A stretch of DNA of 64,000 nucleotides from Rhodoferax bucti (lineage in GTDB: Bacteria > Pseudomonadota > Gammaproteobacteria > Burkholderiales > Burkholderiaceae_C). This document shows positions 35,840 to 43,628 of this stretch, in pieces; position 1 is the first letter of the stretch; each line of letters opens with the position of its first letter. The translations under genes and the position numbers were made by a program. The notes below the pieces were generated by a model. It did no database searches. It was given only the letters and a program-made list of their open reading frames with translations, and was not told the DNA's origin. Location: NCBI RefSeq assembly GCF_005876985.1, contig NZ_VAHD01000002.1, positions 744,001 through 808,000 on the forward strand, given 5' to 3'.

Positions 35840-36700
35840 GTGGCGGTGAACGACTACACCATTCCCCAGCACTGGGCGCACTACAGCGCTACCGACCACG
35901 CCGTGTGGAAAACGCTGTTTGAGCGTCAGACGGCGCTGCTGCCCCAGCTGGCCTGCCGCGAGTTTGTGGAGGGCATGCGTGCCTTGCCCCTGAGCGCGGA
36001 GGCGATTCCCGACTTTGCCGCCCTCAACGAGGTGCTGATGCCCCGCACCGGCTGGCAAGTGGTGGCGGTGCCGGGGCTGGTGCCGGACGAGGTGTTTTTC
36101 AACCACCTCGCCAACCGGCGCTTTCCGAGTGGCAACTTCATCCGCCGCGCGGACCAGCTGGACTACCTGCAAGAGCCCGACGTGTTTCACGACGTGTTTG
36201 GCCACGTGCCCATGCTCATGCACCCGGTGATGGCGGACTTTATCCAGCTGTATGGCGAGGCAGGCCTGCGGGCCCAGCGCATCGGCAAGCTCACCGAGCT
36301 GGCGCGGGTCTACTGGTACACGGTGGAGTTCGGGCTGGTGACGGAGCTGGTGCCGGGCGAGGCCGGCATCCAAGAAGCTTTGCGCATTTACGGTGCGGGC
36401 ATTGCCTCGTCATTCACCGAGAGCGGCTTTGCGGTGCAAAGCCCATCGCCCCACCGCATCGGGTTTGACTTGGAGCGGGTCATGCGCACCCGCTACCGGA
36501 TCGACGATTTTCAGGAGTGCTACTTTGTGCTCGACAGCCTGGACGACCTGCTGGCCCTGGCCCGCATCGACTTTGACCCGGTCTACGAGCGGCTGAATAG
36601 TGGCCCGACGTACACGCCTGCTGATGTGTTGGCCACGGACCGGGTGTTTCAGCAGGGCGATGGCAGTTACGCGCGCAGCCGCTTGCCGGTGGCGGCGTGA
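35840..36700 (+). CDS. phhA: Phenylalanine 4-monooxygenase
   Basis: 286 residues, bacterial length without a regulatory domain. It hydroxylates phenylalanine to tyrosine using a pterin cofactor. The iron triad is His117 and His122 (EPDVFHDVFGHVP) and Glu163 (YTVEFGL). The start is GTG at 35840 or possibly a second GTG two codons later; GAGCGGGGG is a loose ribosome-binding site. It completes a Phe to Tyr to homogentisate to fumarate route with hppD and fahA, though tyrosine aminotransferase and hmgA are not in the window. Confidence 0.96.
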   Translation: MAVNDYTIPQHWAHYSATDHAVWKTLFERQTALLPQLACREFVEGMRALPLSAEAIPDFAALNEVLMPRTGWQVVAVPGLVPDEVFFNHLANRRFPSGNFIRRADQLDYLQEPDVFHDVFGHVPMLMHPVMADFIQLYGEAGLRAQRIGKLTELARVYWYTVEFGLVTELVPGEAGIQEALRIYGAGIASSFTESGFAVQSPSPHRIGFDLERVMRTRYRIDDFQECYFVLDSLDDLLALARIDFDPVYERLNSGPTYTPADVLATDRVFQQGDGSYARSRLPVAA

Positions 36701-36721
36701 CAGGTTGGCGGGCTATTTGAA

Positions 36722-36778
36722 TAAAATACGCCCCTAGCGCCCGTGGAATATCCGCAAGCTGCTATCACAATGGTAGCG
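36722..36778 (+). repeat. Dispersed repeat copy H, at the second lrp-like gene 3' end
   Basis: AAAATACGCCCCTAGCGCCC, then CCGCAAGCTGCTATCACAAT and GGTAGC. It supplies the last codons and stop of the Lrp regulator. Confidence 0.75.
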
Positions 36779-37232
36779 CCGTGGTGCTTTTGATTTGCTC
36801 CATGGAAAACGCCGACGACACGCCGGAGAGCTCGGCGAGCTGGATCAGGCGCTTGTAAAAGCGGTCGTAGCCGGCAATGTCGGCGGCCACCACCTTGAGC
36901 AGGTAGTCCACATCGCCGCTCATGCGGTGAAACTCCTGCACCTCCGGCATGGCGGAGACGGCGGCGGCAAACTCGCGCAGCCAGGCCTCGTCGTGCCGGT
37001 TGGTGCGCAGGCTCACGAACACGGTCACCGGCAGCCCGGCCTGCGCGCGGTTGACGATGGCCACTCGCTTCTCAATCAGCCCCGACTCCTCCATGGCCTT
37101 CACCCGTTTCCAGCACGGGGTGGTCGAGAGGCCCACCTTCTCGCTGAGTTGGGCCACCGACAGGGTGCCGTCTTCCTGCAGTGCGCTCAGAATCGCGCGG
37201 TCTGTGCGGTCCAGTATTTTGGTGGTTTCCAT
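36765..37232 (-). CDS. Lrp/AsnC family regulator next to the desulfurase fusion
   Basis: 155 residues, typical Lrp size. The wHTH is LDRTDRAILSALQEDGTLSVAQLSEKVGLSTTPCWKRVKAMEESGLI and the RAM domain is LPVTVFVSLRTNRHDEAW onward. The C-terminal codons TTALPL and the TGA stop lie in a dispersed repeat copy, as for the araC gene. It is divergent from the cysteine desulfurase-rhodanese fusion with an A/T-rich gap containing an AGAATG-AA-CATTCT palindrome, which suggests that the fusion gene is its target. Confidence 0.92.
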   Translation of the reverse strand: METTKILDRTDRAILSALQEDGTLSVAQLSEKVGLSTTPCWKRVKAMEESGLIEKRVAIVNRAQAGLPVTVFVSLRTNRHDEAWLREFAAAVSAMPEVQEFHRMSGDVDYLLKVVAADIAGYDRFYKRLIQLAELSGVSSAFSMEQIKSTTALPL

Positions 37233-37253
37233 GGCTGTAATTTTTTAATAAAG

Positions 37254-37267
37254 AGAATGAACATTCT
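37254..37267. promoter_or_regulatory. Palindrome upstream of lrp-like gene and the desulfurase fusion
   Basis: AGAATGAACATTCT is a perfect 14-bp palindrome in an A/T-rich stretch (TTTTTTAATAAAG before it, ATTTAATTGAAATAAAG after it), a composition favoured by Lrp-type regulators. Binding is inferred. Confidence 0.4.
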
Positions 37268-37360
37268 ATTTAATTGAAATAAAGGAGGATTTTCAGAACG
37301 TTTGTTCGTGGCTGCCTGCCTACCATCAAAGGCTTCATTGATGTTGCCCACGAGCCCGCC

Positions 37361-38968
37361 ATGCACGCACCTGCCCACGAGATTTACCTGGACTGCAATG
37401 CCACCACCCCCGTGCTGCCCGCCGCTGCGGACGCCGCCCTGCGCACCCTCAAGGGCCAGTTCGGCAACCCCAGCAGCAGCCACAGCACCGGCCTGCGGGC
37501 CAAGGCGCTGCTGGACGGCGTGCGCGCCCGGGCCGCGCGGGTGCTGGGCACGGGCGCGGGGCAGTTGCTGTTTGTGAGCGGCGCCACCGAGGGCATCCAA
37601 ACCGCGGTGTTGTCCGCCCTGTGCGCAGTGCAGGCGCGGCGCGCGGCGGGTGAGCGGGTGGACGGGCCGATTCTGCTGGGTGCCACCGAGCACAAAGCCG
37701 TGCCCCAGGCGATCGCGCACTGGAACCGCCTGCTGGGCCTGAACCTGCCGGTGCTCACGGTGCCCGTCAACGCGCAGGGCCTGCATGACCTCGCTTTTTT
37801 GCAGCAGCACCTGCCGGGCGCGACCCTGCTCTGCACCATGGCTGCCAACAACGAGACGGGCGTGGTGTCTGATCTTGCCGGCATCGAGGCCGTGTTGCAG
37901 GGCAGCGGTTCGCGGGCCTTGTGGCTGGTGGACTGTGTGCAGGCGCTGGGCAAGCTGGCTTTGAACCTCGCGGCTACCCGCATCGACTACGCGCCGTTCT
38001 CCGGCCACAAGTTGTATGCCCCCAAAGGCATAGGCATGCTGTATGTGCGCGCCGGCAGCCCCTATACCGCGCTCATGGCCGGTGGCGGCCAAGAAGGGGG
38101 CAGCCGCGCCGGCACCGAAAACATGCCCGGCATTGCCGCGCTGGGCGCGGTGCTGGAGGTGTTGGAAGCAGGGGGCGAGGGCGTTTTCCGCTCCCACGCG
38201 CAACTGGCCCGCGACCGCGCCCGCCTGGCCGACGCACTGCGCGCCGCTTTTCCTGCGGTGGTGTTCAACATGCCGTTCGATGGCAGCCTGCCCACCACGC
38301 TCAATTTTTCGGTGCCTGGTCTGGAGAGCAAGACCTTGCTCAACGTGTTTGATGCCGCAGGCATGCGCATCAGCGCGGGCAGTGCCTGCAGTGCCGCCAA
38401 GGCCGAGCCCAGCTATGTGCTGCAGGCCATGGGCCTGCCGGAGTGGCAAACCGTGGGCGCGGTGCGCCTGTCCATAGGCGCCACGGTGGACGACGCGTTC
38501 ATCGATGAGGCCTGCACCCGCATTGCCCGTTGCGGTGAGGTGTTGCAGGCATTGGCAGGTGAAAGGCCAACCGAAGCGGCGGCGGTGCAGTTGCAGGTGC
38601 AGGTGGAGGCGGGCGATGCTCCCGATGCCCACGGCGTCTGCGCCCCCGCCTTGGCGGCTTTTTTCGAGCGCCACCCGCATGCCCGTCTGGTGGATGTGCG
38701 CGATGTGGCCGAGCACCAGGCCGGTGCCCATCTTCTGCCCTGGAGAGATGCACTGCCGGCGGCGCCAACGCTCAACCTGCCGCTGGACACCCTGCGGCAT
38801 ACCATGCCCGCAGACACATCTGCAGAGGTGCTGCAGTCCTTCGGGCCGGTGCTGATGTTTTGCCGCAGCGGTGCGCGCAGCCGGCAGGCGGCGGCTTGGC
38901 TGCGCGAGCGCGGGCACACCCAGGTGTGGCATCTGGAGGGCGGCTTGGCGCTGGCCGAAATGGCATGA
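37361..38968 (+). CDS. Cysteine desulfurase-like aminotransferase fused to rhodanese
   Basis: 535 residues. Residues 1 to about 385 are a NifS/IscS-like class V aminotransferase: IYLDCNATTPVLP, ATEHKAV, MAANNETGVVSDL, the PLP-lysine segment DYAPFSGHKLYAPKGIG, and the catalytic Cys loop SAGSACSAAKAEPSYVLQAMG. After a linker rich in Ala/Gln/Val, residues about 415-535 are a rhodanese domain with LVDVRDVAEHQAGAHLLP and the Cys loop MFCRSGARSRQAAAWL. Such a protein could pass persulfide sulfur from desulfurase to rhodanese within one chain. It stands alone, without iscU or sufE neighbours, divergent from an Lrp regulator. Confidence 0.9.
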   Translation: MHAPAHEIYLDCNATTPVLPAAADAALRTLKGQFGNPSSSHSTGLRAKALLDGVRARAARVLGTGAGQLLFVSGATEGIQTAVLSALCAVQARRAAGERVDGPILLGATEHKAVPQAIAHWNRLLGLNLPVLTVPVNAQGLHDLAFLQQHLPGATLLCTMAANNETGVVSDLAGIEAVLQGSGSRALWLVDCVQALGKLALNLAATRIDYAPFSGHKLYAPKGIGMLYVRAGSPYTALMAGGGQEGGSRAGTENMPGIAALGAVLEVLEAGGEGVFRSHAQLARDRARLADALRAAFPAVVFNMPFDGSLPTTLNFSVPGLESKTLLNVFDAAGMRISAGSACSAAKAEPSYVLQAMGLPEWQTVGAVRLSIGATVDDAFIDEACTRIARCGEVLQALAGERPTEAAAVQLQVQVEAGDAPDAHGVCAPALAAFFERHPHARLVDVRDVAEHQAGAHLLPWRDALPAAPTLNLPLDTLRHTMPADTSAEVLQSFGPVLMFCRSGARSRQAAAWLRERGHTQVWHLEGGLALAEMA

Positions 38969-39025
38969 GAAATGTGGCGTGTGGCATGAGGGAAGCGCAT
39001 GCCTCCCGGCGGCACAATGGCGGGC

Positions 39026-40816
39026 ATGCAGACACACCAATCCACCCCTGACATGACCCCTCCTGCACTGGCCGGCCACCTGCTGGTGCAATGCCTTGTA
39101 GCGCAAGGCGTGACCCACGCGTTCGGCGTGCCCGGCGAGAGCTATCTCGCGGTGCTGGACGGGTTTCACCGCTACCGCGAACACATCCAATTCATTGTGA
39201 ACCGGCAGGAGGGCGGCGCGGCCTTTATGGCCGAGGCGCACGGCAAGCTCACCGGCCGCCCGGGCATCTGCTTTGTGACACGCGGGCCGGGCGCCACGAA
39301 CGCCAGCATCGGCGTGCACACCGCGTTTCAAGACTCCACGCCCATGGTGCTGTTTGTGGGCGATGTGGCCAGCGACCAGCGCGACCGCGAAGCCTTTCAG
39401 GAAATGGACTATCGCGTCATGTTCGGCCCCAGCGCTCTGGGCATGGCCAAGCGGGTGGAGCGCATTGACGATGCGGCCCGCATTCCCGAATACGTGGCCC
39501 GCGCGTTTGCCACGGCCATGAATGGCCGCCCCGGCCCCGTGGTGCTGGTGCTGCCCGAAGACATGCTGACCCAGGCACTGGTTCCGGCAGCGAATGGCAA
39601 ACTGCCCCAGCCGCTGGCCCGCGTGGAGCCGGTGGAGGCCTGGAGTGACCCCGGCGCCTTGCGGGATCTGCGCCAGCTGCTCCTGAAAGCAGAGCGCCCC
39701 TTCGTCATCGCCGGTGGCGGCGGGTGGACACCGCAGGCCGCCCAGGCGCTGCAACGTTTTGCCGAAAACTGGCGTCTGCCGGTGGGCAATGCCTTCCGCT
39801 TTCAGGACACCTTTGACAACCACCACCCGCAGTACGCGGGTGACGTGGGCATAGGCATCAACCCGGCGCTGGCCAAGCGCGTGCGTGAGAGCGACCTGAT
39901 CATCGCCATCGGCCCCCGGCTGGGCGAGATGACGACTGGCGGCTACACGCTATTGCAAGCCCCCAAAACGGCGCAAACGCTGGTGCACATTCACGCCAGT
40001 GCCGAAGAGCTGAACCGCGTCTACCAGGCAGACCTGGCCATCCACGCCAGCATGCGCGCTGCGGCCCGCTCGCTGGAGGTGCTGACCGCGCCGGTACACC
40101 TGCCATGGGAGGCCTGGACCGCAGGCTGCAACGCTGACTACCAGGCCAACCTGGTGCCCAGCGTCATCCAGGATTTGCCTGCTGACAACGAGCGCGGGCT
40201 GGTCGATATGCCCTCGGTCATCGCCACGCTGCAAAAGCACTTGCCGGCCGATGCGGTGCTCACCAACGGCGCGGGCAACTTTGCCAGCTGGCTGCACCGC
40301 TTTTACCGCTACACCGGCTTGGCGGCTGGCTTTAAGACGCAGCTGGCCCCCACCAACGGCGCCATGGGTTATGGCGTGCCGGCCGGCATTGCGGCCGCCA
40401 TCGTGAGCCAAGGCGTGGCTGGCCAAGCCGGCACCGGGCGGGTGGCCTTTACCATCGCCGGGGATGGCGACTTTTTGATGAACGGCCAGGAGCTGGCCAC
40501 CGCGGTGCAGTACGGCGCCAAGAGCATCATCCTGCTGCTCAACAACGGCATGTACGGCACCATCCGCATGCACCAGGAGCGCGAGTACCCGCAGCACGTG
40601 GCAGGCACAGCACTCGCCAACCCCGACTTTGCGGCGCTCGCCCGCGCCTATGGCTACGCGGGTGTCACCATCCGCAAGAGCGCCGACTTTGAGGCGGAGC
40701 TGCTGGCGGCGCTGGAGCGGCCCAACGGCACGGTGATCGAGGTGGTGCTGGAGCCCGAGCTCATCAGCACACGTGGCACCCTGAACGCCATGACCCAAGC
40801 GGCCCTGAAGCGATGA
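39026..40816 (+). CDS. Thiamine-pyrophosphate enzyme, acetolactate-synthase-like
   Basis: 596 residues with the three domains of the POX/AHAS family. The N-terminal domain has FGVPGESYLAVLDG, the activating Glu region NRQEGGAAFMAEAHGKLTGRPGICFVTRGPGATNA and a central domain; the C-terminal TPP domain has GDGDFLMNGQELATAVQYGAKSIILLLNN (GDG...NN motif). No small ilvN-like subunit is adjacent, so a catabolic decarboxylase or ligase role is as likely as branched-chain synthesis. Alternative ATGs at 38999 and 39053 exist. It overlaps the next VOC gene by 4 bp. Confidence 0.88.
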   Translation: MQTHQSTPDMTPPALAGHLLVQCLVAQGVTHAFGVPGESYLAVLDGFHRYREHIQFIVNRQEGGAAFMAEAHGKLTGRPGICFVTRGPGATNASIGVHTAFQDSTPMVLFVGDVASDQRDREAFQEMDYRVMFGPSALGMAKRVERIDDAARIPEYVARAFATAMNGRPGPVVLVLPEDMLTQALVPAANGKLPQPLARVEPVEAWSDPGALRDLRQLLLKAERPFVIAGGGGWTPQAAQALQRFAENWRLPVGNAFRFQDTFDNHHPQYAGDVGIGINPALAKRVRESDLIIAIGPRLGEMTTGGYTLLQAPKTAQTLVHIHASAEELNRVYQADLAIHASMRAAARSLEVLTAPVHLPWEAWTAGCNADYQANLVPSVIQDLPADNERGLVDMPSVIATLQKHLPADAVLTNGAGNFASWLHRFYRYTGLAAGFKTQLAPTNGAMGYGVPAGIAAAIVSQGVAGQAGTGRVAFTIAGDGDFLMNGQELATAVQYGAKSIILLLNNGMYGTIRMHQEREYPQHVAGTALANPDFAALARAYGYAGVTIRKSADFEAELLAALERPNGTVIEVVLEPELISTRGTLNAMTQAALKR

Positions 40817-41214
40817 GCACGCCTGCCTTGCAGCTGCAGGCGGTGCACCACGTCGCTCTCATTGCGTCGGACTACGCACGCTCCAAGCATTTCTATGTGG
40901 AGGTGTTGGGCCTGAAGGTGGTGGCCGAGCACTACCGCGCCGCGCGCGATTCCTGGAAGCTCGATCTGGCGCTGCCAGACGGCACGCAGCTGGAGCTGTT
41001 TTCGTTTCCTGCGCCGCCGGCACGCCCATCGCGCCCGGAGGCCTGTGGGCTGCGGCACCTGTGTTTTGCGGTGGTGGATGTGGCTGCTGCCAAGCAGGCG
41101 CTGGAGGCGCAAGGCGTGGTGGTGGAAGACATCCGGGTGGATGAGTACACCGGCAAGCGCTTTACCTTTTTTGCCGACCCCGATGGCTTGCCGCTGGAGT
41201 TGTACGAAGCGTAG
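40813..41214 (+). CDS. VOC-family protein, YaeR/glyoxalase I-like
   Basis: 133 residues. It has two VOC halves with likely ligands His13 (VHHVALI), Glu61 (LELFSF), His82 (LRHLCF) and Glu129 (PLELYEA). The pattern fits the YaeR-like glyoxalase-related subfamily of uncertain substrate. Its ATG overlaps the stop of the TPP enzyme, so the two are probably one transcript and functionally linked. Confidence 0.85.
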   Translation: MSTPALQLQAVHHVALIASDYARSKHFYVEVLGLKVVAEHYRAARDSWKLDLALPDGTQLELFSFPAPPARPSRPEACGLRHLCFAVVDVAAAKQALEAQGVVVEDIRVDEYTGKRFTFFADPDGLPLELYEA

Positions 41215-41233
41215 CAGGCCGCGGTGTGGCGGA

Positions 41234-41292
41234 TTGCTATCAATTAAATAGCTGCTTGCGCATATTCCAAAAGCGCTAGATGCTCTTTTAGC
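41234..41292 (-). repeat. Dispersed repeat copy I, between the VOC gene and the hypothetical gene
   Basis: TGCTATCAATTAAATAGCTG, then CTTGCGCA, then GCGCTAGATGCTCTTTTA. Its edge provides the TAA stop of the minus-strand gene at 41288. Confidence 0.75.
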
Positions 41293-41947
41293 TCAAAGCG
41301 ATGCGGCGGAAGAAGCCTGTGCCTGTGGGAGCGACAGCAGGAGACGCTGCAGGCTTGGGGGCGCCCAGAGGCGGCACCAGAATGAAAGGGCCGGGGCCTT
41401 GGTCCGTCCATTGCGAGCAGGCCATGACATAGCTGGGGCCATGCTCCGGCGTGTCGGTATCCACAATCAGGGCAATGCGCAGGCCGCTGAAATCGGTTTG
41501 GGTGTAGAGCCTGCGCACGCCCACGGCTCCTGCGATCTCCGGAAGCGGCACCGCACGTGCGGGCGTCCAGCGCTGGTGCAGATAGCTGCTGCCGGAGCTG
41601 GCAATTTCGCTGCGGTATTGCAGAGTCAGGCCTTGGGCGGCCATGACAACCAGGGTGTCGTCGCTGTGGCGGCCCACAGTCACAAAGTCGGCCTGCAAGC
41701 CCAAATTCTCCAGGCGCTGGCCGGCAGAGTCCGGGCCGCTGCCGGCAATAAAGCTCCACACCATGCCGTCCGGGCCGATGCTGATGGCTTCATCCTGCCC
41801 CCGGCTGTTGCGCAACAGGGTGGTTTGGCGCCACAGGCCTTGCGGGTTGGTGCTGCGGTGGTGGTCAGAGTGGGGCATGGCAAAGTGTTTGTTATGGGCA
41901 ACGACGTGAGACAGAGTGTGGAGCGCAGGGGCCCCAAAAGTCTTCAA
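41288..41947 (-). CDS. Hypothetical protein divergent from the TPR regulator
   Basis: 219 residues, not recognised. Beta-rich pattern with QDEAISIGPDGMVWSFIAG, VGRHSDDTLVVMAAQGLTLQYRSE and VRRLYTQTDFSGLRIALIVDT may be a propeller-like or WD-like repeat fold, but this is a guess from alternating hydrophobics. The longest start is a TTG at 41947 after AAGGAG with very short spacing; ATG at 41878 is the alternative. The TAA stop comes from the edge of a dispersed repeat. Confidence 0.6.
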   Translation of the reverse strand: MKTFGAPALHTLSHVVAHNKHFAMPHSDHHRSTNPQGLWRQTTLLRNSRGQDEAISIGPDGMVWSFIAGSGPDSAGQRLENLGLQADFVTVGRHSDDTLVVMAAQGLTLQYRSEIASSGSSYLHQRWTPARAVPLPEIAGAVGVRRLYTQTDFSGLRIALIVDTDTPEHGPSYVMACSQWTDQGPGPFILVPPLGAPKPAASPAVAPTGTGFFRRIALS

Positions 41948-42024
41948 GGACTCCTTAAAATTCCTGAATTCGTTGGCGCTTCATCGTTGGAGCGGTCTCC
42001 CCTTACAAAGAAAGCACAGCTCCC

Positions 42025-43581
42025 GTGAACTCTTTATCCACCGGCACAGATGCCGGCGTCAGTGTTTTTGGTGCTTTCACCTTGCAGCGGCATGAGCGTC
42101 GCCTCCTGCGCGACGGGCAGCCGCTCTTGGTCGGGGCCCGGGCCTTCGACGTGCTGTGTGTGCTGGTCGACCACGCGGGCGAGCTGGTCACCAAAAAACA
42201 GTTGTTTGACATGGTGTGGCCCGGTCTGGTGGTGGAGGAAAACAACCTGCAGGTGCACGTGTCCAGCTTGCGCCGCATGCTGGGGGCCGATGCGATTGCG
42301 ACGGTGCCGGGCCGGGGCTACCGGTTTGCCTTGCGCTTGGCGCCTGCGTCCTCCGGCGGCGCTTCGGCTTCAGACGCCGGCGATCAACAAGCCTATCGCC
42401 GCACCATTGCGGTCCTGCCGTTTGTGAACCTGGATGCCGACCCAACGCAGGAGTATTTTTCGGACGGGCTGGCAGAAGACATCATCAGCCACCTCACCCG
42501 CTCGCCGTGGCTGCTGGTGGTGTCGCGCAATTCGTCTTTTGCCTACCGCAATACCCGCGAGAGCAATCAGGCCGTGGGTGCGGCCTTGCGGGCGCGCTAT
42601 CTGGTGCTGGGCAGTGTGCGCCGCGCCGCGCAGACGCTGCGCATGACGGCCGAGCTGGTGGACACCACCACGGGCAAAACGCTGTGGGCTGACAGGTTTG
42701 ACCGCCCCTTGGCCGACTTGTTTGCGGTGCAGGCCCGTATTTCTGCCCATATCGTGAGCGCGATTGAGCCGGTGTACCTGCACAGCGAGGAGCGGGTGGC
42801 CGGCGAGGTGCCGCAGCACAGTATGGAGCACTGGGATTTGCTGATGCGCGCCCGCTGGCACTTCTGGCGCACCACGCCCGACCATGTGCTGCAAGCCCAA
42901 GCCTTGCTGGATCGCGCGCTGGAGATTAAGCCCGGCGACCCGGCCAGCCTGTGTTTGCTGTCGTTCACCTACATGGCCAAGGTCTGGGGCGCCTGGGCGG
43001 AAGACCCGCGGGCGGCGGTGGCCGAGGCGCACCGGCTGGCTTTGCTGGCCGTGCGCAATGACGAGCGCGATGCCTTTGCCCACTTCACGCTGGGCACGGC
43101 CTTGTCGTGTGCCGGGCAGATGCAGGCAGCCATTGCGGAGCTGGAGTGCGCGCTGGCCTTGTACCCGCAGGCGGCTGCGGCCGCCGGGGAATTGGGGCGC
43201 TTGCTGGTGTTTTCCGGCCGTACCGAAGAGGCGGAGGAGTTCATTCTGCAAGCGGTGGATGCCAGCCCGCACGACCCGCACCTGAGCTTGTGGATTCGCA
43301 GCCGTGCCATCGGCTGCTTTATCGAGGGCCGTTATGCCGATGCCGTGCGCTATGCGCGCGAGGCTACGGCCAAACGCGCCGACTGGTATTTCAACCACCT
43401 GTTGTTGGCGGCCTGCCTGTCAGCGGCGGGAGACCTGCCGGCCGCCCAAGCCAGTTTGAGCCAGGCGCTGGGTGGCCGGGGTTACAACCTTCAGGCCATC
43501 ACGATTGGCCACCCGTTTGTGCATGAAGAACACCGGGCCCGCTTTTTGGCCGCGCTCGCCGCTGCCGGGTGGCAAGCATAA
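42025..43581 (+). CDS. Winged-helix (OmpR/CadC-type) regulator with TolB-like and TPR regions, soluble
   Basis: 518 residues. Residues about 12-110 form an OmpR-type winged helix (VFGAFTLQRHERRLLRDGQPLLVGARAFDVLCVLVDHAGELVTKKQLFDMVWPG, VEENNLQVHVSSLRRMLG, TVPGRGYRF). Residues about 128-255 resemble the FlgO/TolB-like segment found in adenylate-cyclase-type regulators (IAVLPFVNLDADPTQEYFSDGLAEDIISHLTR). The rest is a helical TPR-like domain. No membrane helix is visible, unlike CadC. The start is a GTG at 42025. It is divergent from the unknown gene at 41288-41947. Confidence 0.85.
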   Translation: MNSLSTGTDAGVSVFGAFTLQRHERRLLRDGQPLLVGARAFDVLCVLVDHAGELVTKKQLFDMVWPGLVVEENNLQVHVSSLRRMLGADAIATVPGRGYRFALRLAPASSGGASASDAGDQQAYRRTIAVLPFVNLDADPTQEYFSDGLAEDIISHLTRSPWLLVVSRNSSFAYRNTRESNQAVGAALRARYLVLGSVRRAAQTLRMTAELVDTTTGKTLWADRFDRPLADLFAVQARISAHIVSAIEPVYLHSEERVAGEVPQHSMEHWDLLMRARWHFWRTTPDHVLQAQALLDRALEIKPGDPASLCLLSFTYMAKVWGAWAEDPRAAVAEAHRLALLAVRNDERDAFAHFTLGTALSCAGQMQAAIAELECALALYPQAAAAAGELGRLLVFSGRTEEAEEFILQAVDASPHDPHLSLWIRSRAIGCFIEGRYADAVRYAREATAKRADWYFNHLLLAACLSAAGDLPAAQASLSQALGGRGYNLQAITIGHPFVHEEHRARFLAALAAAGWQA

Positions 43582-43582
43582 A

Positions 43583-43608
43583 AAAGGGCCGGTAAACACC
43601 GGCCCTTT
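43583..43608. terminator. Bidirectional terminator between the TPR regulator and dppA
   Basis: AAAGGGCCGG (43583-43592) pairs exactly with CCGGCCCTTT (43599-43608), 6-nt loop, A-run before and T-run after. Confidence 0.88.
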
Positions 43609-43628
43609 GTGCATCCTGCAAGGCAGGA

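Noticed and set aside
37187-39826. Very long minus-strand open frame (about 879 codons) opposite the desulfurase fusion
   Set aside because: Runs across several genes, is rich in His/Gln/Arg/Gly and has no recognisable domain; typical GC-frame shadow.
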